From Galeruca laticollis (taxonomy: Eukaryota > Arthropoda > Insecta > Coleoptera > Chrysomelidae): DNA of 64,000 nt. The translations under genes and the position numbers were made by a program. Under the pieces are notes generated by a model. The model worked only from the letters and a program-made list of their open reading frames with translations, was not told the DNA's origin and made no database searches. Positions 32,580 to 44,900 of this stretch are shown piece by piece (position 1 is the first letter of the stretch; the number at the start of each line of letters is the position of its first letter). The stretch is taken from the NCBI GenBank assembly GCA_963921935.1, contig OY998175.1:265539709-265603708 (forward strand), in the 5' to 3' direction.

Positions 32580-33524
32580 ATGGGTGGTCTTAGGAAAAAT
32601 ATTGTATATTGGCTGAAATGTGCTGGTCGATGTTCGAAATCCTTTCACAGCAAGTGCGTGGGTTCGAGCAGGCACGAGGTTTCGGGCTTTCAAGTTGATG
32701 GTGGTGCAAAGTATTGTTCTGTATGCAGATCCACTGGCGATAGCAAACAAACATCGTTACTGGCACTTAACAACGATATATATAATGATGATAGTGATGT
32801 ATCTGGGGAAGAATCTACATCAAAATATACTTTAAAGATTGTTAAGAGTATTCAGTTAGCTATGAACAACCTAAACAAACAACACAATGAAGTGCTGAAG
32901 TCAGTCAATTTCTGCAGCGACTAAGTATCTGATTTTCAAGCTCTAATTAATAAAATTAACGAGATGCTGGATTCAATCGAAGAGTTATCAAAAGAAAACG
33001 CTCTACTGAAAAAAGAAGTGCAATCCCTCTCTTCTCGTGTAGAAATACTCGAACAGAACCTACGTTCTAAAAATGTTGAAATACAAGGAATTGAAGAGAA
33101 AAGTAATGAAAATTTACTACACGTTATTCAGAAGGTAGGTGAACATATTGAATGCCCTATTACTGCTGATGATATAGATACTATTTTAAGAGCACACTCT
33201 CGAGTTCCCAACAAACCTAAACCAATAATTATTTAATTACTGCATAAAAAGAAAAGAGATGACTTTATAGCCGCAGCCAAAATAAAGCGTCGTCAATATG
33301 GCAGCTCGGTCCCTGAACTAAAAGTGGATCAGATTTCAAATCAGTTGTTCGTAAACGAACACCTTACAAATTATTCAAAAATGTTACTGAAAAAGGCGAA
33401 AGAAATAGCACAGCTGAAACATTTCAAATATGTTTGGATTAGAAATGGTGGCCTGTTTATGCGGAAGGATGATAAGAGTCATGTAAAGATAATTTTTTCT
33501 GAACACGACTTGAACAATCTGTAA
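32580..33524 (+). pseudogene. LINE ORF1 with PHD-like finger, coiled coil and FP-type domain
   Basis: From ATG 32580 the frame gives WLKCAGRCSKSFHSKCVG and KYCSVCRS, the later part of a PHD-like zinc finger whose first CxxC is not recognisable. An acidic linker leads to a TAA at 32922-32924. The next frame (32964-33236) has a heptad-rich coiled coil (IEELSKENALLKKEVQSLSS, RVEILEQNLRSKN) and VEIQGIEEKSNENLL, AHSRVPNKPKP. This is the RRM-like or baculovirus-FP-like domain common in insect LINE ORF1 proteins. After a further TAA it ends VKIIFSEHDLNNL. ORF1 would bind RNA. Two stop codons break it. Confidence 0.8.
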
Positions 33525-34609
33525 TCAACTTTTTGTTCCTTTTTACCTGTTAATTATAATAAACTGTTTTTGCAATGGCCTTTCGGTTTTTTACCAAAAC
33601 GTTCGAGGTTTGAAATCTAAACTAACGACTATTTTTAAAAACTCTTCAAACTGTGACCAAGATATTATATGCTTAACAGAGACTTGGCTTAATAACACAA
33701 TTGCTTTTCCGAAGTATTGAATGATTCTTCCGCAATCTTTAGACGCGACCGGGAATATTCTGGATCTACCCATAAAGAAGGAGGAGGAGTCCTAATTGGA
33801 GTGAGAAATAGATTCCATAGTGTAGTGCGTGGTGAGTGGATGTCTGACGCTGAAGATCTGTGGGTAACTATCACTTAAAATCTTTCAAATTTAATATTTG
33901 CTGTATATATATTTCTCCAGACAACTCAATTGCTTTGAACTTGCTTTGTACCAAGCTTCATGCTATTATTGAGGATAATCCTGAAGATACATTTTTAATA
34001 TGCGGTGATTTTAACTTGCCCTGCATAAAATGGTCGCTAGACCCCATAAACATACTGTACAGCCTCACATTTTTCAGATACTAATTCTAATCTGTTTATT
34101 GATACAATTTCTTGTTGCAGTTTCTATCAATTTAATAATTTTACCTATAAATCAAAAAACACACTTGACATAATCTTGAACAATAATTTGATAATCGAAA
34201 ATGTTATTGAAAGTTAGTTTGCCCTTGTTTCTGAAGATCATTTCCACACAACATTGGAGTTTAACATGAAATTTTTGAATTTCTCACGCGACAATCAGAA
34301 GATCAATTCGGATATCCAATTTAATTATAACAAGGCAAGATTTGACTCAATTTGAAATAATTTATCTTCTATTGGCTGGAACAGTGAATTTCTCTATTTA
34401 AATACTTGTGATAGCACTAATAAGTTTTACTGCCATTTGGAGAATATTATTAACAAACATGTTACAAAATATCCTAAATATAAGTCAAAGTTCCCGCATT
34501 GGTTTAGTCTAAGCACCATCAGAGTTGTTAAAGAAGAGAAAAGATTTCACGTTGAATGGGAAAAGTACTCTAATAACTTGGATTATTTCACATTCAAGCT
34601 TTTGAGGGG

Positions 34610-34748
34610 TAGGGCATAGTAATTTATGCAACAAGTGCATAAAGTGGTATTTTTTTTCACGAATGGAAAACAGGCGAGTGCGGCAATTCCATGAGTGAGA
34701 AAAAGACACTTCATGCACATGTTGCATACATTATTTTTTCTACAGCCC
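34610..34748. mobile_element. palindromic MITE inside LINE ORF2
   Basis: Left arm TAGGGCATAG, then ATGCAACAAGTGCATAAAGT; the right arm mirrors these as ACTTCATGCACATGTTGCAT and CTACAGCCCTA. The arms are about 55 bp around a GC-rich loop with GCGAGTGCGGCAATTCCAT. TAGGGCGTAG recurs at 35079-35088, so further related DNA was probably involved in this insertion. Confidence 0.75.
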
Positions 34749-34840
34749 TATACAAAAAAATAGAATGCAAATAGAAATTTGGGATATTTTAATTAAGCTC
34801 CTTTGGTAGATTACAATTATATGTATTCCAAGTTTCATGA

Positions 34841-34940
34841 AAGTTCATCCTCGATGCCCAGCCAAGTATCTTAGAAGTCCATCCTCGATCCCCAGCCAAG
34901 AATCTTAGAAGTCCATCCTCGATGCCCAGCCAAGTTTCAT
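34841..34940. repeat. 34-bp tandem repeat, three units
   Basis: CATCCTCGATGCCCAGCCAA occurs three times at a 34-bp period with few differences, inverted relative to 32166-32274. Confidence 0.9.
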
Positions 34941-36989
34941 TGTGTTATCTCATGGAAAGCGTGAAATAAAGTTAACGTTATGGCACTTTTTTTAACGCTT
35001 TTTTACTTTTTTTCACTCTAACCATAAACAACCACTTTAAACGCTAGAAACCGATTAAATACAAGGTACTTTAAAGATAGGGCGTAGAAAACAGTATTTA
35101 ATTATACTAGATTTTGATAATTATATGAATAATATTGAATCTCCAAGAACTACAAACCCAAAGCACCTTTGGCAGTTTATAAAGTCCAAAAAAGGCAATT
35201 CTGGTACTATCGATGCCATTAGGGATAGTAGTAAGAGTCTGATTACTGATGGCCAATTAATCTCCAATACTTTCTCAAATTACTTTAGTTCAGTCTTTAA
35301 CCCTCCTAACCCTAACTCCAGCAAAACAATTTCAAATAATGATATAAATATTATTTACATATATTCGTATCACATCCCCTTACACAAAATTGTCGATAAA
35401 ATTGGCAACCTCCCGGATAAACCCGCTGGTGCGGATAAAACACCAACCCTATTAATTAAAAATTGTGTTAACGAAATAGCCCCTCCATTGTGTATATTAT
35501 TTAATAAATCAATAACAGAGGACTATTTTCCTAGTATATGGAAAACAGCCTTAATAATTCCTATTTTTAAATCCGGTAGTAGGTATTTAGTCGAAAATTA
35601 TCGTCCTATATCTAAACTTTCTATTATTGCAAAATTATTCGAATCACTTATTTTTGATTTGTTTAGAGATATTAAATACATTATTGATGAGGAGCAACAT
35701 GGTTTTATGGAAAAACGTTCTGTTGAAACGAACCTCTTTACTTATAGTGAATATTTATTAGAATACATGAATGAAGGATTTCAGCAGTGCCTTTGACAAA
35801 ATTGATCATTCTACTTTGTTGGATAAACTTGGTGCAGTCGGTATACATGGTAATCTACTTAGATGGTACAAATCTTACATAAGTAACAGGTCACAGGCAG
35901 TAGTCATAGGTAAATATTTGTCACCCTTCAGTGATATAACTTCAGGTGTACCTCAAGGATCCCACTTGGGACCGTTATTATTTAATATCTACACCAACGA
36001 CAATTCTCAATGTTCTAAATTTTGTAAGTACAAAAAATATGCGGATGATTTAAAAATGTACCTCAAAGTTGGCAATGTTGGGGATTCTCAATTGATACAA
36101 AGTGACTTAAACAGACTTGTTGCGTATTGCAAAAAAACTTTCTTTTCTTGAATTTAAAAAAATGCTTCGCGATCACCTTCTCTAGAAAACGATGCATACT
36201 TGATTATCAATATTTTATTGAAAACCATCAGATATTAAAGGTGTCACAGATAAAAGATCTAGGAATTCATTTTGATTCAAAACTTATTTTCAACCAGCAT
36301 ATCAATTATATATCAAAAAAAGCTAATCGGGCGTTGGGGTCTATTATCAGGACTTGTCATGACTTTAAGACCTCACATTCATTACGAACTCTATTAATGG
36401 CCTATGTAAATAGTGTCTTGAGCTTCGGATCAATAATTTGGAATCCACAGTATATTGTATACATCGATAGACTTGACCATATCCAGAATAAATTTATAAA
36501 GTACTGCAGGAAGTAGTTGTTTCCTAAGGATAATATTGTTTCAGTTAGGCGGAACTTGAGTTTAATTCCCCTGGAAGATAGACGTCAAATAAACAATGTT
36601 AAATTTGTATAAAAAAATTGTTAATAATCTTATTGACTCAAACGAGATTACCAGCCTCATTAGATTCAGTGTTCCGGCCTATGATACAAGAGACTTTAAA
36701 CGTTTTTATATTAATTTCAGTGCTAACAATTATTATCTAAACTCTCCTCTCCATAGGTGTTGTAAATCATTTAACTCAGTTTGTATCCACGCTGATATTG
36801 ATATATTTCATGATAAATTTTTCACTTTGCATAGTAAGCTAAAAAAGCTGTATTTGAGTGATAAAGCTGCGTTTTAATTTAATACTGATAATGATTTAAT
36901 ATTTACAATTACCAGTCTACATTTTATTAATTATATACTTGTGAATACTGTATTCGGGTTCTTCCCGTTTGTATTCCATGTCATAAATA

Positions 36990-37110
36990 AATAAATCACT
37001 TATGCGAAAGTGATTTTCACTCTCGTGGGATTGTCGCACTCGGCTTACGCCTCGTGCTACAATATTTCCAACTCGTGTGAAAAGTGTCACTTTCCGCACT
37101 CGTAATGTAA
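36990..37110. repeat. palindromic hairpin element
   Basis: CACTTATGCGAAAGTGATTT on the left is mirrored by AGTGTCACTTTCCGCACTC on the right, around a centre with GCACTCGGCTTACGCCTCGT. It sits at the 3' end of the LINE and belongs with the hairpins at 9501 and 34610. Confidence 0.75.
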
Positions 37111-38019
37111 TATACTATTTACTTGTACATAAAAGTGACTACATTTATCAAGGGTTTTCATTGCCATAGTTGTAGAAGTTTATATTGAAATTTAACTATA
37201 ATGTTGATATAAATATTTTACTGTACAGCTTGACTTCGTAATACAAATACTGGATGAACTTTAAAATATTTTTAATGTTTCTTTATTTGTATTTTTAAAC
37301 TGTTTAGTAATAAATATTATCTTTCCATTCTACCTATGTCAATTTTTGAGTAAGTATGCCAGTTACTTATACCCTGATGGCCAATGAAAGAGAGGTATTT
37401 GAAGCTATTTTCACATATGCTAATCACTGGTAGCCTACTGGCCAATTATGAAAATGTTGCGGCCAATTACTGTACATTTTGCAATTAAACATATACTTAA
37501 TGGAAAAAATTAAATCTCATAATAAAAAAGAATAAAGCTAATACATTTTCAAAACAATATCTCATATTACTTAAATAAAGTAATTATTTATTATAAATAA
37601 AAATTTTAACTGAGTATATAATACAACATTGCAAAGTAGCTGTTAAGTGGCCAATCACTGCACAGTTTATCCTATATAAATTGGTAAATATGAAGTAATT
37701 GGTAAGTTCTATAATAGCATACAGTGATTGTGACTGAATAGTAATTTTTGACTAATTATTAAATAATACAAAGTATTCATTTTAATCTTATACGTTTTAA
37801 AATAATAAATCTACATTCTTGAATTAGAATTAAAGTTAAAAAAATATAACGTGCATCGATATTTATAATATATGAAATATATACTACGTAATTAAATTAT
37901 CTTTAAACGATTCATCTGACAATAAACATTGATAATCTTTAATAATAACGAACAGGGACCAATGTTAGTAATCTGTAAGTGAGTTCAGTGATTTTACGAA
38001 TAATAACTTTTCTCTCTAA
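37111..38019. other. AT-rich region without a recognisable gene
   Basis: Contains several TGGCCAAT-type motifs (37378, 37448, 37650) and nothing else recognisable. Confidence 0.5.
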
Positions 38020-38570
38020 TAGATGGGGAACCGGTGACACTGAAAGTGACGTCCTCGCATATTTTCAATACTTTTAGATTATTAATTGTAAAGAATAAAC
38101 TTGGTGTGTCTTTACGAATTTGTCAGAAACAATGTTTAATTAGTTTGATTATTATTAATAAGCTACAAGGTTTTAGCATCATGACAAACCTGAATTTTCA
38201 GAAAATTTTTCATTAACCGATATCATAATCTTTAAAAAGTACTTGTTACACCAGCTTAAAAATACCAGAATGTGACTGGCACACCTAAATAAATATTGTG
38301 ACATTTTGCAATTCTTAAGATAGCACACCAAATATTTTTTAAAGATTATGATATCGGCTAATTAACAATTTTCTGAAAATTCTGGTTTGTGATGATGGCA
38401 AAAGTTTGTTAGTTATTCATAAAAATTAATTTAATTAAACATTGTTTATGGCAAATTCGTATAGTCACACGACATTCATTCCGTTCGTATTATTTTTTTA
38501 AAATTATTAATCTAGAAATATTGAAGGTCCCAATAACGTCACTTCCAGTGGCACAGGCTCCCGGCCTATA
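38020..38570. mobile_element. foldback element, about 220-bp arms
   Basis: The left arm (about 38027-38240) includes AGTGACGTCCTCG, ACAATGTTTAATTA and CGATATCATAATCTTTAAAA. All recur inverted and diverged in 38331-38565 (TTTTAAAGATTATGATATCG, TAATTAAACATTGT, GTCACTTCC). The loop is about 90 bp. No protein. Target duplications not found. Confidence 0.85.
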
Positions 38571-38880
38571 AACATGAATAGGTAAATGTCTAATTAACCC
38601 TTGGACGGGTGCGCAAGCGATATCTTACAAGCGGACGTGCACGGTACTTTATGCCGCAAATTATTAAATGTTGTTTCTTCTATGTAAAATCGATTTTCAT
38701 GTTAAAAAATAACACATTTCATTTAGGAAACGTTTATTATTAATATTACAGAAATAATCGAATAAGTAACATTAAAATATTTTAACTATTAATAGTTAAA
38801 TGAAAATATTATAGTATTAGTATATCAATATAGTTTCCAATCAATGTCTATAGAAGCATTTTTACAAACATTGCATGTGG

Positions 38881-40410
38881 TTATCTTCTCGCTTTGATTT
38901 TTGCAAACAAATTTTTCACATGCATTGTAATAAGATGTAGTTTCATTGTTCTTCCGATTTGATTTTCATTGGTCCTCATTGAAACTTTTTCTTGTGGTTT
39001 ATATTCAGAAAGAAACATTTTCAGCTCCGCACGCTCTTTCGTGTGATCTTCCATTAAAGCGAAACCCAAGTTTGAAAGAAAAAATCTCCTTTTATGCGGA
39101 TTATCTGAGTTGTTTGGTCGAAATATAATTTCTGAGTTTATGTCGGCTATATCAAGATATCTAAAAAAAACGCAAGTGGCCATCTTCTAGTTATTTTTTG
39201 GGTGGAATGTGTAGCACACTTCTGATCCATAACGTCTACACCACACTTTGTCGTATTATAATGATGGATCATACAAGGTTTTTTGGTTTCTAAGTCAATT
39301 TCTCCAGTATCATCCATGGTTGATAATAGAATCACTGCTTTATTGTTTTTGGGGCAGAAGGAGTCCATGGTCTTATCATATTGAAATCCAAATAGAGCTA
39401 TCCCTATATCTCGGTCCTTACGAGACAAAAAGTCTACGGAAATTTCTCTTTTATTCCTTTTTAGGGTTTCGGTTACGGTTAAGCCATGTTCCAAGAGGTA
39501 TTCGGCTAAGGAATAACTTGTATAATATATAACAACATATGGGCGTTCGTTCTGAATTCCACAATAAATCTCAAAATTCCAAGTATAAAAAGTTTTGCTG
39601 TCACACAACGCATATATTTTAAGGGCATATTTTGCTAGCTTGGTAGGAATATATTGTATAAATTTCATCTATAGTAACAAATTCTCCAAGACTGTAATTA
39701 TGTTGATAGTTTTTTGAGAACATTGTATATAAATCGCTTATTGCGGCTAATTTATCACTTTCTTGGCGGATAGTTCTGGTTTTGATGTCATCAAAATGAA
39801 TAGGTCACAATTAAAAAATAAATCTCTTATAACTGAAGGCAGCTCGTTAAACCAACATACCGGTACTATTTGTGACCCACGATTCCAAAAGATTTGTATA
39901 ATGTGCCTTTTTCACAGCAATTATAAATAAGGCTCCAATTAAAGCAATTTTCTCATTTAGGGAAGTTAATTTGCAGTCCCGTTCTCTTGAATGTCCGATA
40001 ATTGATCTTTTTTTTTCAATGTATATATTCGTATTTTTTACGATTTGTTCCAGCATATCATCGGTAATGAAAAGTAGAAAAGAAGATAGTTTTGAAGGGT
40101 TTCCTCTTGCGCGGCGAGTGGGACCAGGGATAGTTTTGTTAATATTTTTAGACTTCGTATTTGTAGGCTTATCCAAAGAGTAGAGTCGTATCTACCAACA
40201 TTAAAACGATAATCTTCAAATTTATCCAGAGCATAACTATCATCTTCGTCGGCGGACTTCTCAGAATCGCTCTCGTGGTTAACCTGCTCTATTACTTCTT
40301 CGTCACCCTCACCGTCATTTGTAAAATCAACGACTTCTCCTTCTTCATCTTCATCCCATATTCGGCTAATAAGCTGCTCTAATTCTTCTCGCGATAAATA
40401 CTTTCATGCC
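38881..40410 (-). pseudogene. piggyBac transposase remnant
   Basis: Reading the minus strand from about 40410: YLSREELEQLISRIWDEDEE and an acidic stretch (DFTNDGEGDEEVIEQ), a frame break near 40175, then KNINKTIPGPTRRARG and IALIGALFIIAVKKAHYTN. After a gap, FVTIDE (first catalytic Asp) is followed out of frame by MKFIQYIPTKLAKYALKIYA and FYTWNFEIYCG. A deletion brings this against YTSYSLAEYLLEHGLTVTET, removing the strand with the second catalytic Asp. It continues HHYNTTKCGVDVMDQKC (third Asp) and TRRWPLAFFLDILI. The transposase is inactive. Confidence 0.85.
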
Positions 40411-40751
40411 CTACAATAAAACGGCATAAGATATATTATACCTAACCGAAATAATTTATGTATTATTTCAGAATCAATGCAGTTATAATTTGGAAACGAA
40501 AAATTATCTTGAACAAATAGCTATGCTAGCTAAATAGTGCAAACATTTATAAATTTGAGGTGAAAAATACAAATTAATTGCCATCACAACACTTCACTTG
40601 AATGACCAGGCGCGCGCGGAACTAAGTACCGATACTTACTAGAACACTATACCACTCAATCGCCAACTGTTAATTGACGCGAGCCAGGCAGTCACTCATA
40701 GGTGCTACACACGCGAGAAGACAAGTCAGTACACGCATACCTATAGTCCAA

Positions 40752-42783
40752 GAGCTGATGACGAATTTTGGGAAGGTGAAATTGCGAGAAACTACAATTT
40801 CGTCAATTATTGGCGAATCCAGTCCTGGCGGTCATTTAGCGGTCATTTCGCTACTGTGCAGCATGTAACATTCGCAGAAAAGAATTAAAAAAAAATATAT
40901 TTTTGGCAACTTGGATTTTTTTTATCTTTAAATTCATTATTTCCACAATTCAAAAAAAATCCCATACGTTTTTGTCGGTTATTAAGTATTGCCAGACGAC
41001 TTCAAAATTATTTTTTTTAATTTCCAAAGAATACTCTTTAGGCAATTTGAAATTTATACCACGTATTTATTAAGTAATTTCAATAATACCTGCAAATTGC
41101 CCGACCATTTTGCGGGTTGTAAACAATTACCAGACGTTAATAAAGTTTGTACATAAACGCAATAAAAAGTCTTACGCGCATCCGTAAGTGCGACAAGGAT
41201 ATCTATCGAGGCATGCTGGCAGCTGCCGTGGCCCGAGCTCTTCGCGCTGTGATTGGCTATTGAGAAACCTCGTCTTCACAGCACTGCGTTTAAAACAGAA
41301 ATATGTAATTTTTTATATTTTTTTTTGCTAAAATTTGACAAATGATTAAAAATTTGTGAATTATTAATTTCGTTCGCTGAATAAATTATTTAATTGAAAA
41401 TTAAAGTATTTTAGTCTTGAAAAAAAAATAATTTATCCAAAATTAATTATTTATATTTAACACAAATTTGCATTTGTGGAAAAAATATGCCTTATTTTAA
41501 TATACGGAGCATAGTTTCCGACTTTTTCATAATCTCCTCAAATTGTAATTTAAAATAACGATGATAAAACTTTACAAACAAAATTCTAAAAAAAAATTCT
41601 AAGCAAAATCTTAGTAATTAATAATTTCATTTGATAACTATGAAAAATGAAAATTCAGAAACTAGGCCAAGATGAATAATTTTTTTTTGCACTTGACGGG
41701 AACAACGATTTGTAGGATAATGCATTAAATGATTTAATTATTTTTTCATTTTTATTAAGTGAGTAAATTATTAAAAATTTTCCAGCAATTCCACATCACT
41801 ATACCGTAAATTATTGTCTTGGCGAATTTTTAACATGTTTTTACAATGTGCAATGTTTCTTCACTAAAAACCATAATCTTATCAACACGTTTTTTAAAAA
41901 TAAACCATTTCAAATTTGTTTTATTCATCGTGATTCATCTGTCCATAACCTTAAAATTTAAATTATTATTTCAAAAAAATTACAGCACTGATATAAAACA
42001 GTTCAAACTATATACAAAAATATTTACATGGTCCTATATGCACATACGTACATGCTAAATTTTAAAAAAGAAATTATATTTTAATAAAATCTTTAAAAAG
42101 ATACAAAAACACTAGATAATGTTTCAAGAGGCCCCGAATTGTAAAAACAAATCTTAGTTTTCCATTTTTTTCAACAAATAACTAAAAACCTTATCTACGA
42201 CAATAATATGTTATGAACGCAGTGCCAAATGTAAGCTGGAAACACGAGGTTTATCAATAGCCAATCACAGTTCGAGGAGCTCGGGAACGGCAGCTGCCAG
42301 CATGCCTCGATAGCTATCCTTGTCGCACTTACGGATGCGCGTAAGACTTTTTATTGTGCTCATTCACAAACTTTATTAACGTCTGTTAATTGTTTGCAAC
42401 CCGCAAAATCGTCCGACAATTTTCAGGTATTATTGAAATTATTTAATAAATACTTGGTATAAATTTCAGATTGCCTAAAGAATATTTTTTGGTAATTTGA
42501 AAAAAATAATTTTGAAGTCGTCTGGCAATCCTTAATAACCGACAAAAACGCCTGGGATATTTTTTTGAATTCTAGAAATAATAAATTAAAAGATAAAAAA
42601 AAATTCAAATTACCAAAAATATATTCTTTGGAATTTACTTTTGCAAATACTGCGCAGTAGCGAAATAACCGCTAATTCGCTAAATGACCGCCATGACTGG
42701 ATTCGCAAATTGACGAAATTGTAATTTTTCGCAATTTCAGATTGCCTAAAGAACCTTCCCAAAATTCGTCATCAGCTCTCCTA
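40752..42783. mobile_element. long foldback element inside piggyBac 2
   Basis: The left arm about 40752-41282 (GAGCTGATGACGAATTTTGG ... GTGATTGGCTATTGA) is repeated inverted at about 42236-42783, giving arms of about 530-550 bp around a 950-bp AT-rich loop. Arm landmarks include CTTACGCGCATCCGTAAG, itself a palindrome, and GGCATGCTGGCAGCTGCC. The loop contains no recognised gene. Confidence 0.85.
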
Positions 42784-42883
42784 CTACTAGAAGGATGGTG
42801 CCAGTTGAATTACGCTTCGGATATTATCAGGAAAATTGACAAATTGTGGTATAAGATTCGTCGCGCGCCTGCTTGAGGGTTAA

Positions 42884-43148
42884 GTAAGTAGGTATTCAAT
42901 AGTTCTAACTGCTACTGATAAAACTTACGTAAATGAAAATTCACCTATACATATTAAGAGAGTAAAATATAACCGGAATAAAAAAAATCACTTTCGTCCT
43001 CTTAATAGATCTTCGGTTTTAGGGTAAATAGCGAAATTCCATTTATTTTTGTATATTCCGTATAAGGTGTCCGGGTACCAGCTACACAATTTCATTTTTT
43101 ATCCCTTTTACCCTTTTCGTTTCACTTCTTATTGCAAGCCAAAAAATA
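42884..43148. other. short unannotated stretch after piggyBac 2
   Basis: AT-rich and no feature recognised. Confidence 0.5.
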
Positions 43149-43495
43149 ATTTTTGATCACATTTTGTCGATGAAACGGACTAAATGAAATGAAAATTCGG
43201 TATTTTCAGACAAAATCAATTTTTTCTCACATTTTGTCTATGCAACGAATGAAATTGAGTGAAATTTAGATATTTATAAAAAAATGTGTTTTTCTCACAT
43301 TTTATCCATAAAACGATCAAAATTAAGTGAAATCTAAATATTTCCACAAAAATACGATTTTTCTCACACCTTGTTCATGAAACAAATGAAATTAAGTGAA
43401 ACTCAAATATTTTCATATAAAATTAGTTTTTCACACGTTTTCTTCAAGAAACCAGCAACATTTTAATAATATTTTGATATTTTTTGAAATAAATT
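43149..43495. repeat. about 70-bp degenerate tandem repeat, five units
   Basis: TTTTTCTCACATTTTGTC followed by ATGAAACGAA-like and AAATATTT-like blocks recurs every 69-72 bp five times, with roughly one base in five differing between units. Confidence 0.8.
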
Positions 43496-43734
43496 AAATT
43501 TTTGATGATAGGCGTAGTAAAAACTATTTCCAATCAATTATTTCCATTTAAAATAGCTAAAAAATGCATTCAAAATGAGAATAAACCAAATTTTTTGATG
43601 TACGACCTATTCCACTCAGATGGCCGTTACACCTGTAATGTACACCAGCAATCCGGAATATTCATCTATTCCGTAGGAAAGATCTTGAATAAAGCTACAA
43701 AAAACATATCGGCCGTTTTTTTCTCTACCTATTG

Positions 43735-44060
43735 TTGAAAACACTATAAATTAGGAAAAAACGAAAAAAAAAATAAAGGGTTGGCCAATTATTTTGGCTA
43801 TACCAAAAATCTCAAATATCACACACAATTCAAAAGTTCTGGAATGTAGCTACAAAAAACATATCGGGTGATTTTTCTTTATGTGGGGTCAAAAACGTAT
43901 AAATTTGAAAAAAAATTAAAATACACCTATTTCGAAATTTTAGATGGCCGTTAGGATTCCATAAGGTTTTTTTCAGGGATCGTGGTATGATACGATCGTA
44001 ATAACTTTCTGAGCTCTGCCATCTTGCAAAGTTTCATCGAAATCGTTATAGCCTTTACAA
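43735..44060. repeat. dispersed repeat, copy 2
   Basis: Second copy of the 30460-30790 repeat in the same orientation (ATCGTGGTATGATACGAT, GAGCTCTGCCAT). Confidence 0.7.
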
Positions 44061-44639
44061 ACTTGCCACAACTAATATAACGACAAACTACGTAAAACTA
44101 GGTACCAATATCTCAACTTTGAGTACAGCTAGGAGTCTGAAAAGTTTACTGTAGCATCACTTCAGTGCCCAGAGTCGTGATCGGTGAACGCGTTTCTATT
44201 TTTTCGGCCATTTGAAAATTGACATTTTGTATGAAAAATAAGGCAAGGCAAAAAGTGATGAGGAAAGCAATGTCGAAGCATACCATAGATCGATGGTACC
44301 AATAGAAAAAATACGACATTGCAACAAACAGAATAAACAGTTATGTTGTATTCCTAATTTTATTTTGACCCAAATACATGAAATACGGTTAATATACATC
44401 ACCTTGAAAGTTTACACATTTCCTTTACAATTTTTTATTTATCACCGTGTTGTTTCTCCTTATCGCGCATTCAATTGAAAAATTAATTGTTCGGTTGTTC
44501 TTATCGCTCTATTTCATCAAAACATGTCTAATCTACCCTAAACCTTCATATTATTACTACTTGGTTTTATGTTCCGTTCTATTTTTAATGTCAATACAAG
44601 GGTAAATCAGTAAATCGTATTTTCTAATGAAATTTACTG

Positions 44640-44900
44640 TATGCAAACTTACTTCGTGGAATCTACTCATATTATTGTTTTAAATGAAACTAACTGTTTT
44701 CAGATAATTCCACATAATATAGAAAAAAACATTAAACATTCTAAGAAATTGATAATTCTTTCGATATTAAATAATATCGTCAGAATGACAGAAGTTACAT
44801 TTCATTTGATGCCTACCTGATGCTTAATCATCATTTCTCGCTAAACCAAGAAGTGACCTATCTTGTGATTGACTCAATATATATTATAATTGTGTAATTT
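44640..44900 (-). repeat. PLE 3'-end fragment with hammerhead-like core
   Basis: On the minus strand it matches the region after the PLE stop at 31633-31930 (AGGTAGGCATCAAATGAAAT, CTTCTGTCATTCTGACGA) and continues into the AATTCCAC end block. The minus-strand core CTGACGA at 44783-44777 is followed by a perfect TATTATTTAATA-type hairpin and GAAAG. Confidence 0.7.

Larger units (their letters stand above)
33555..36877 (+). pseudogene. LINE ORF2: endonuclease and reverse transcriptase, interrupted
   Basis: The endonuclease begins VFYQNVRGLKSKLT and continues with ICLTETWLN (catalytic Glu). It goes on with GGGVLIGVRNRFHSVV, LICGDFNLPCIKW (Asp, Asn), LDIILNNN and SEDHFHTTLEF (His). DNA at about 34610-35090 interrupts the linker to the reverse transcriptase. 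Then follow NPKHLWQFIKSKKG, ENYRPISKLSIIAKLFE, DEEQHGFMEKRS, DFSSAFDKIDHSTLL, SGVPQGSHLGPLLFNIYTND and KYADDLKMYLK, with the YADD catalytic box intact. A cysteine-poor tail ends at 36877. At least six frame breaks or stops occur. ORF2 nicks the target and copies RNA in place. Confidence 0.9.
32580..36995 (+). mobile_element. Jockey/CR1-type non-LTR retrotransposon (LINE)
   Basis: ORF1 with zinc finger and coiled coil, ORF2 with apurinic endonuclease and reverse transcriptase, and a 3' end in ATAAATAAATAAA (about 36980-36995) are all recognisable. The 3' oligo repeat is typical of this group. ORF2 is interrupted by inserted DNA at about 34610-35090, and both ORFs have stops and frameshifts, so the element is dead but nearly full-length in layout. 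Confidence 0.9.
38598..42879 (-). mobile_element. second piggyBac element with intact TTAA target sites
   Basis: TTAA at 38594-38597 is followed by CCCTTGGACGGGTGCGC, and the right end GCGCGCCTGCTTGAGGG is followed by TTAA at 42880-42883. CCCT-starting inverted ends with TTAA duplications are diagnostic of piggyBac. It contains a decayed transposase on the minus strand and a later 2-kb foldback (40752-42783). Confidence 0.85.

Noticed and set aside
32640..32690. GGGTTCGAGCA resembling a tRNA T-arm
   Set aside because: No matching acceptor, D or anticodon arms; the stretch lies inside LINE ORF1.
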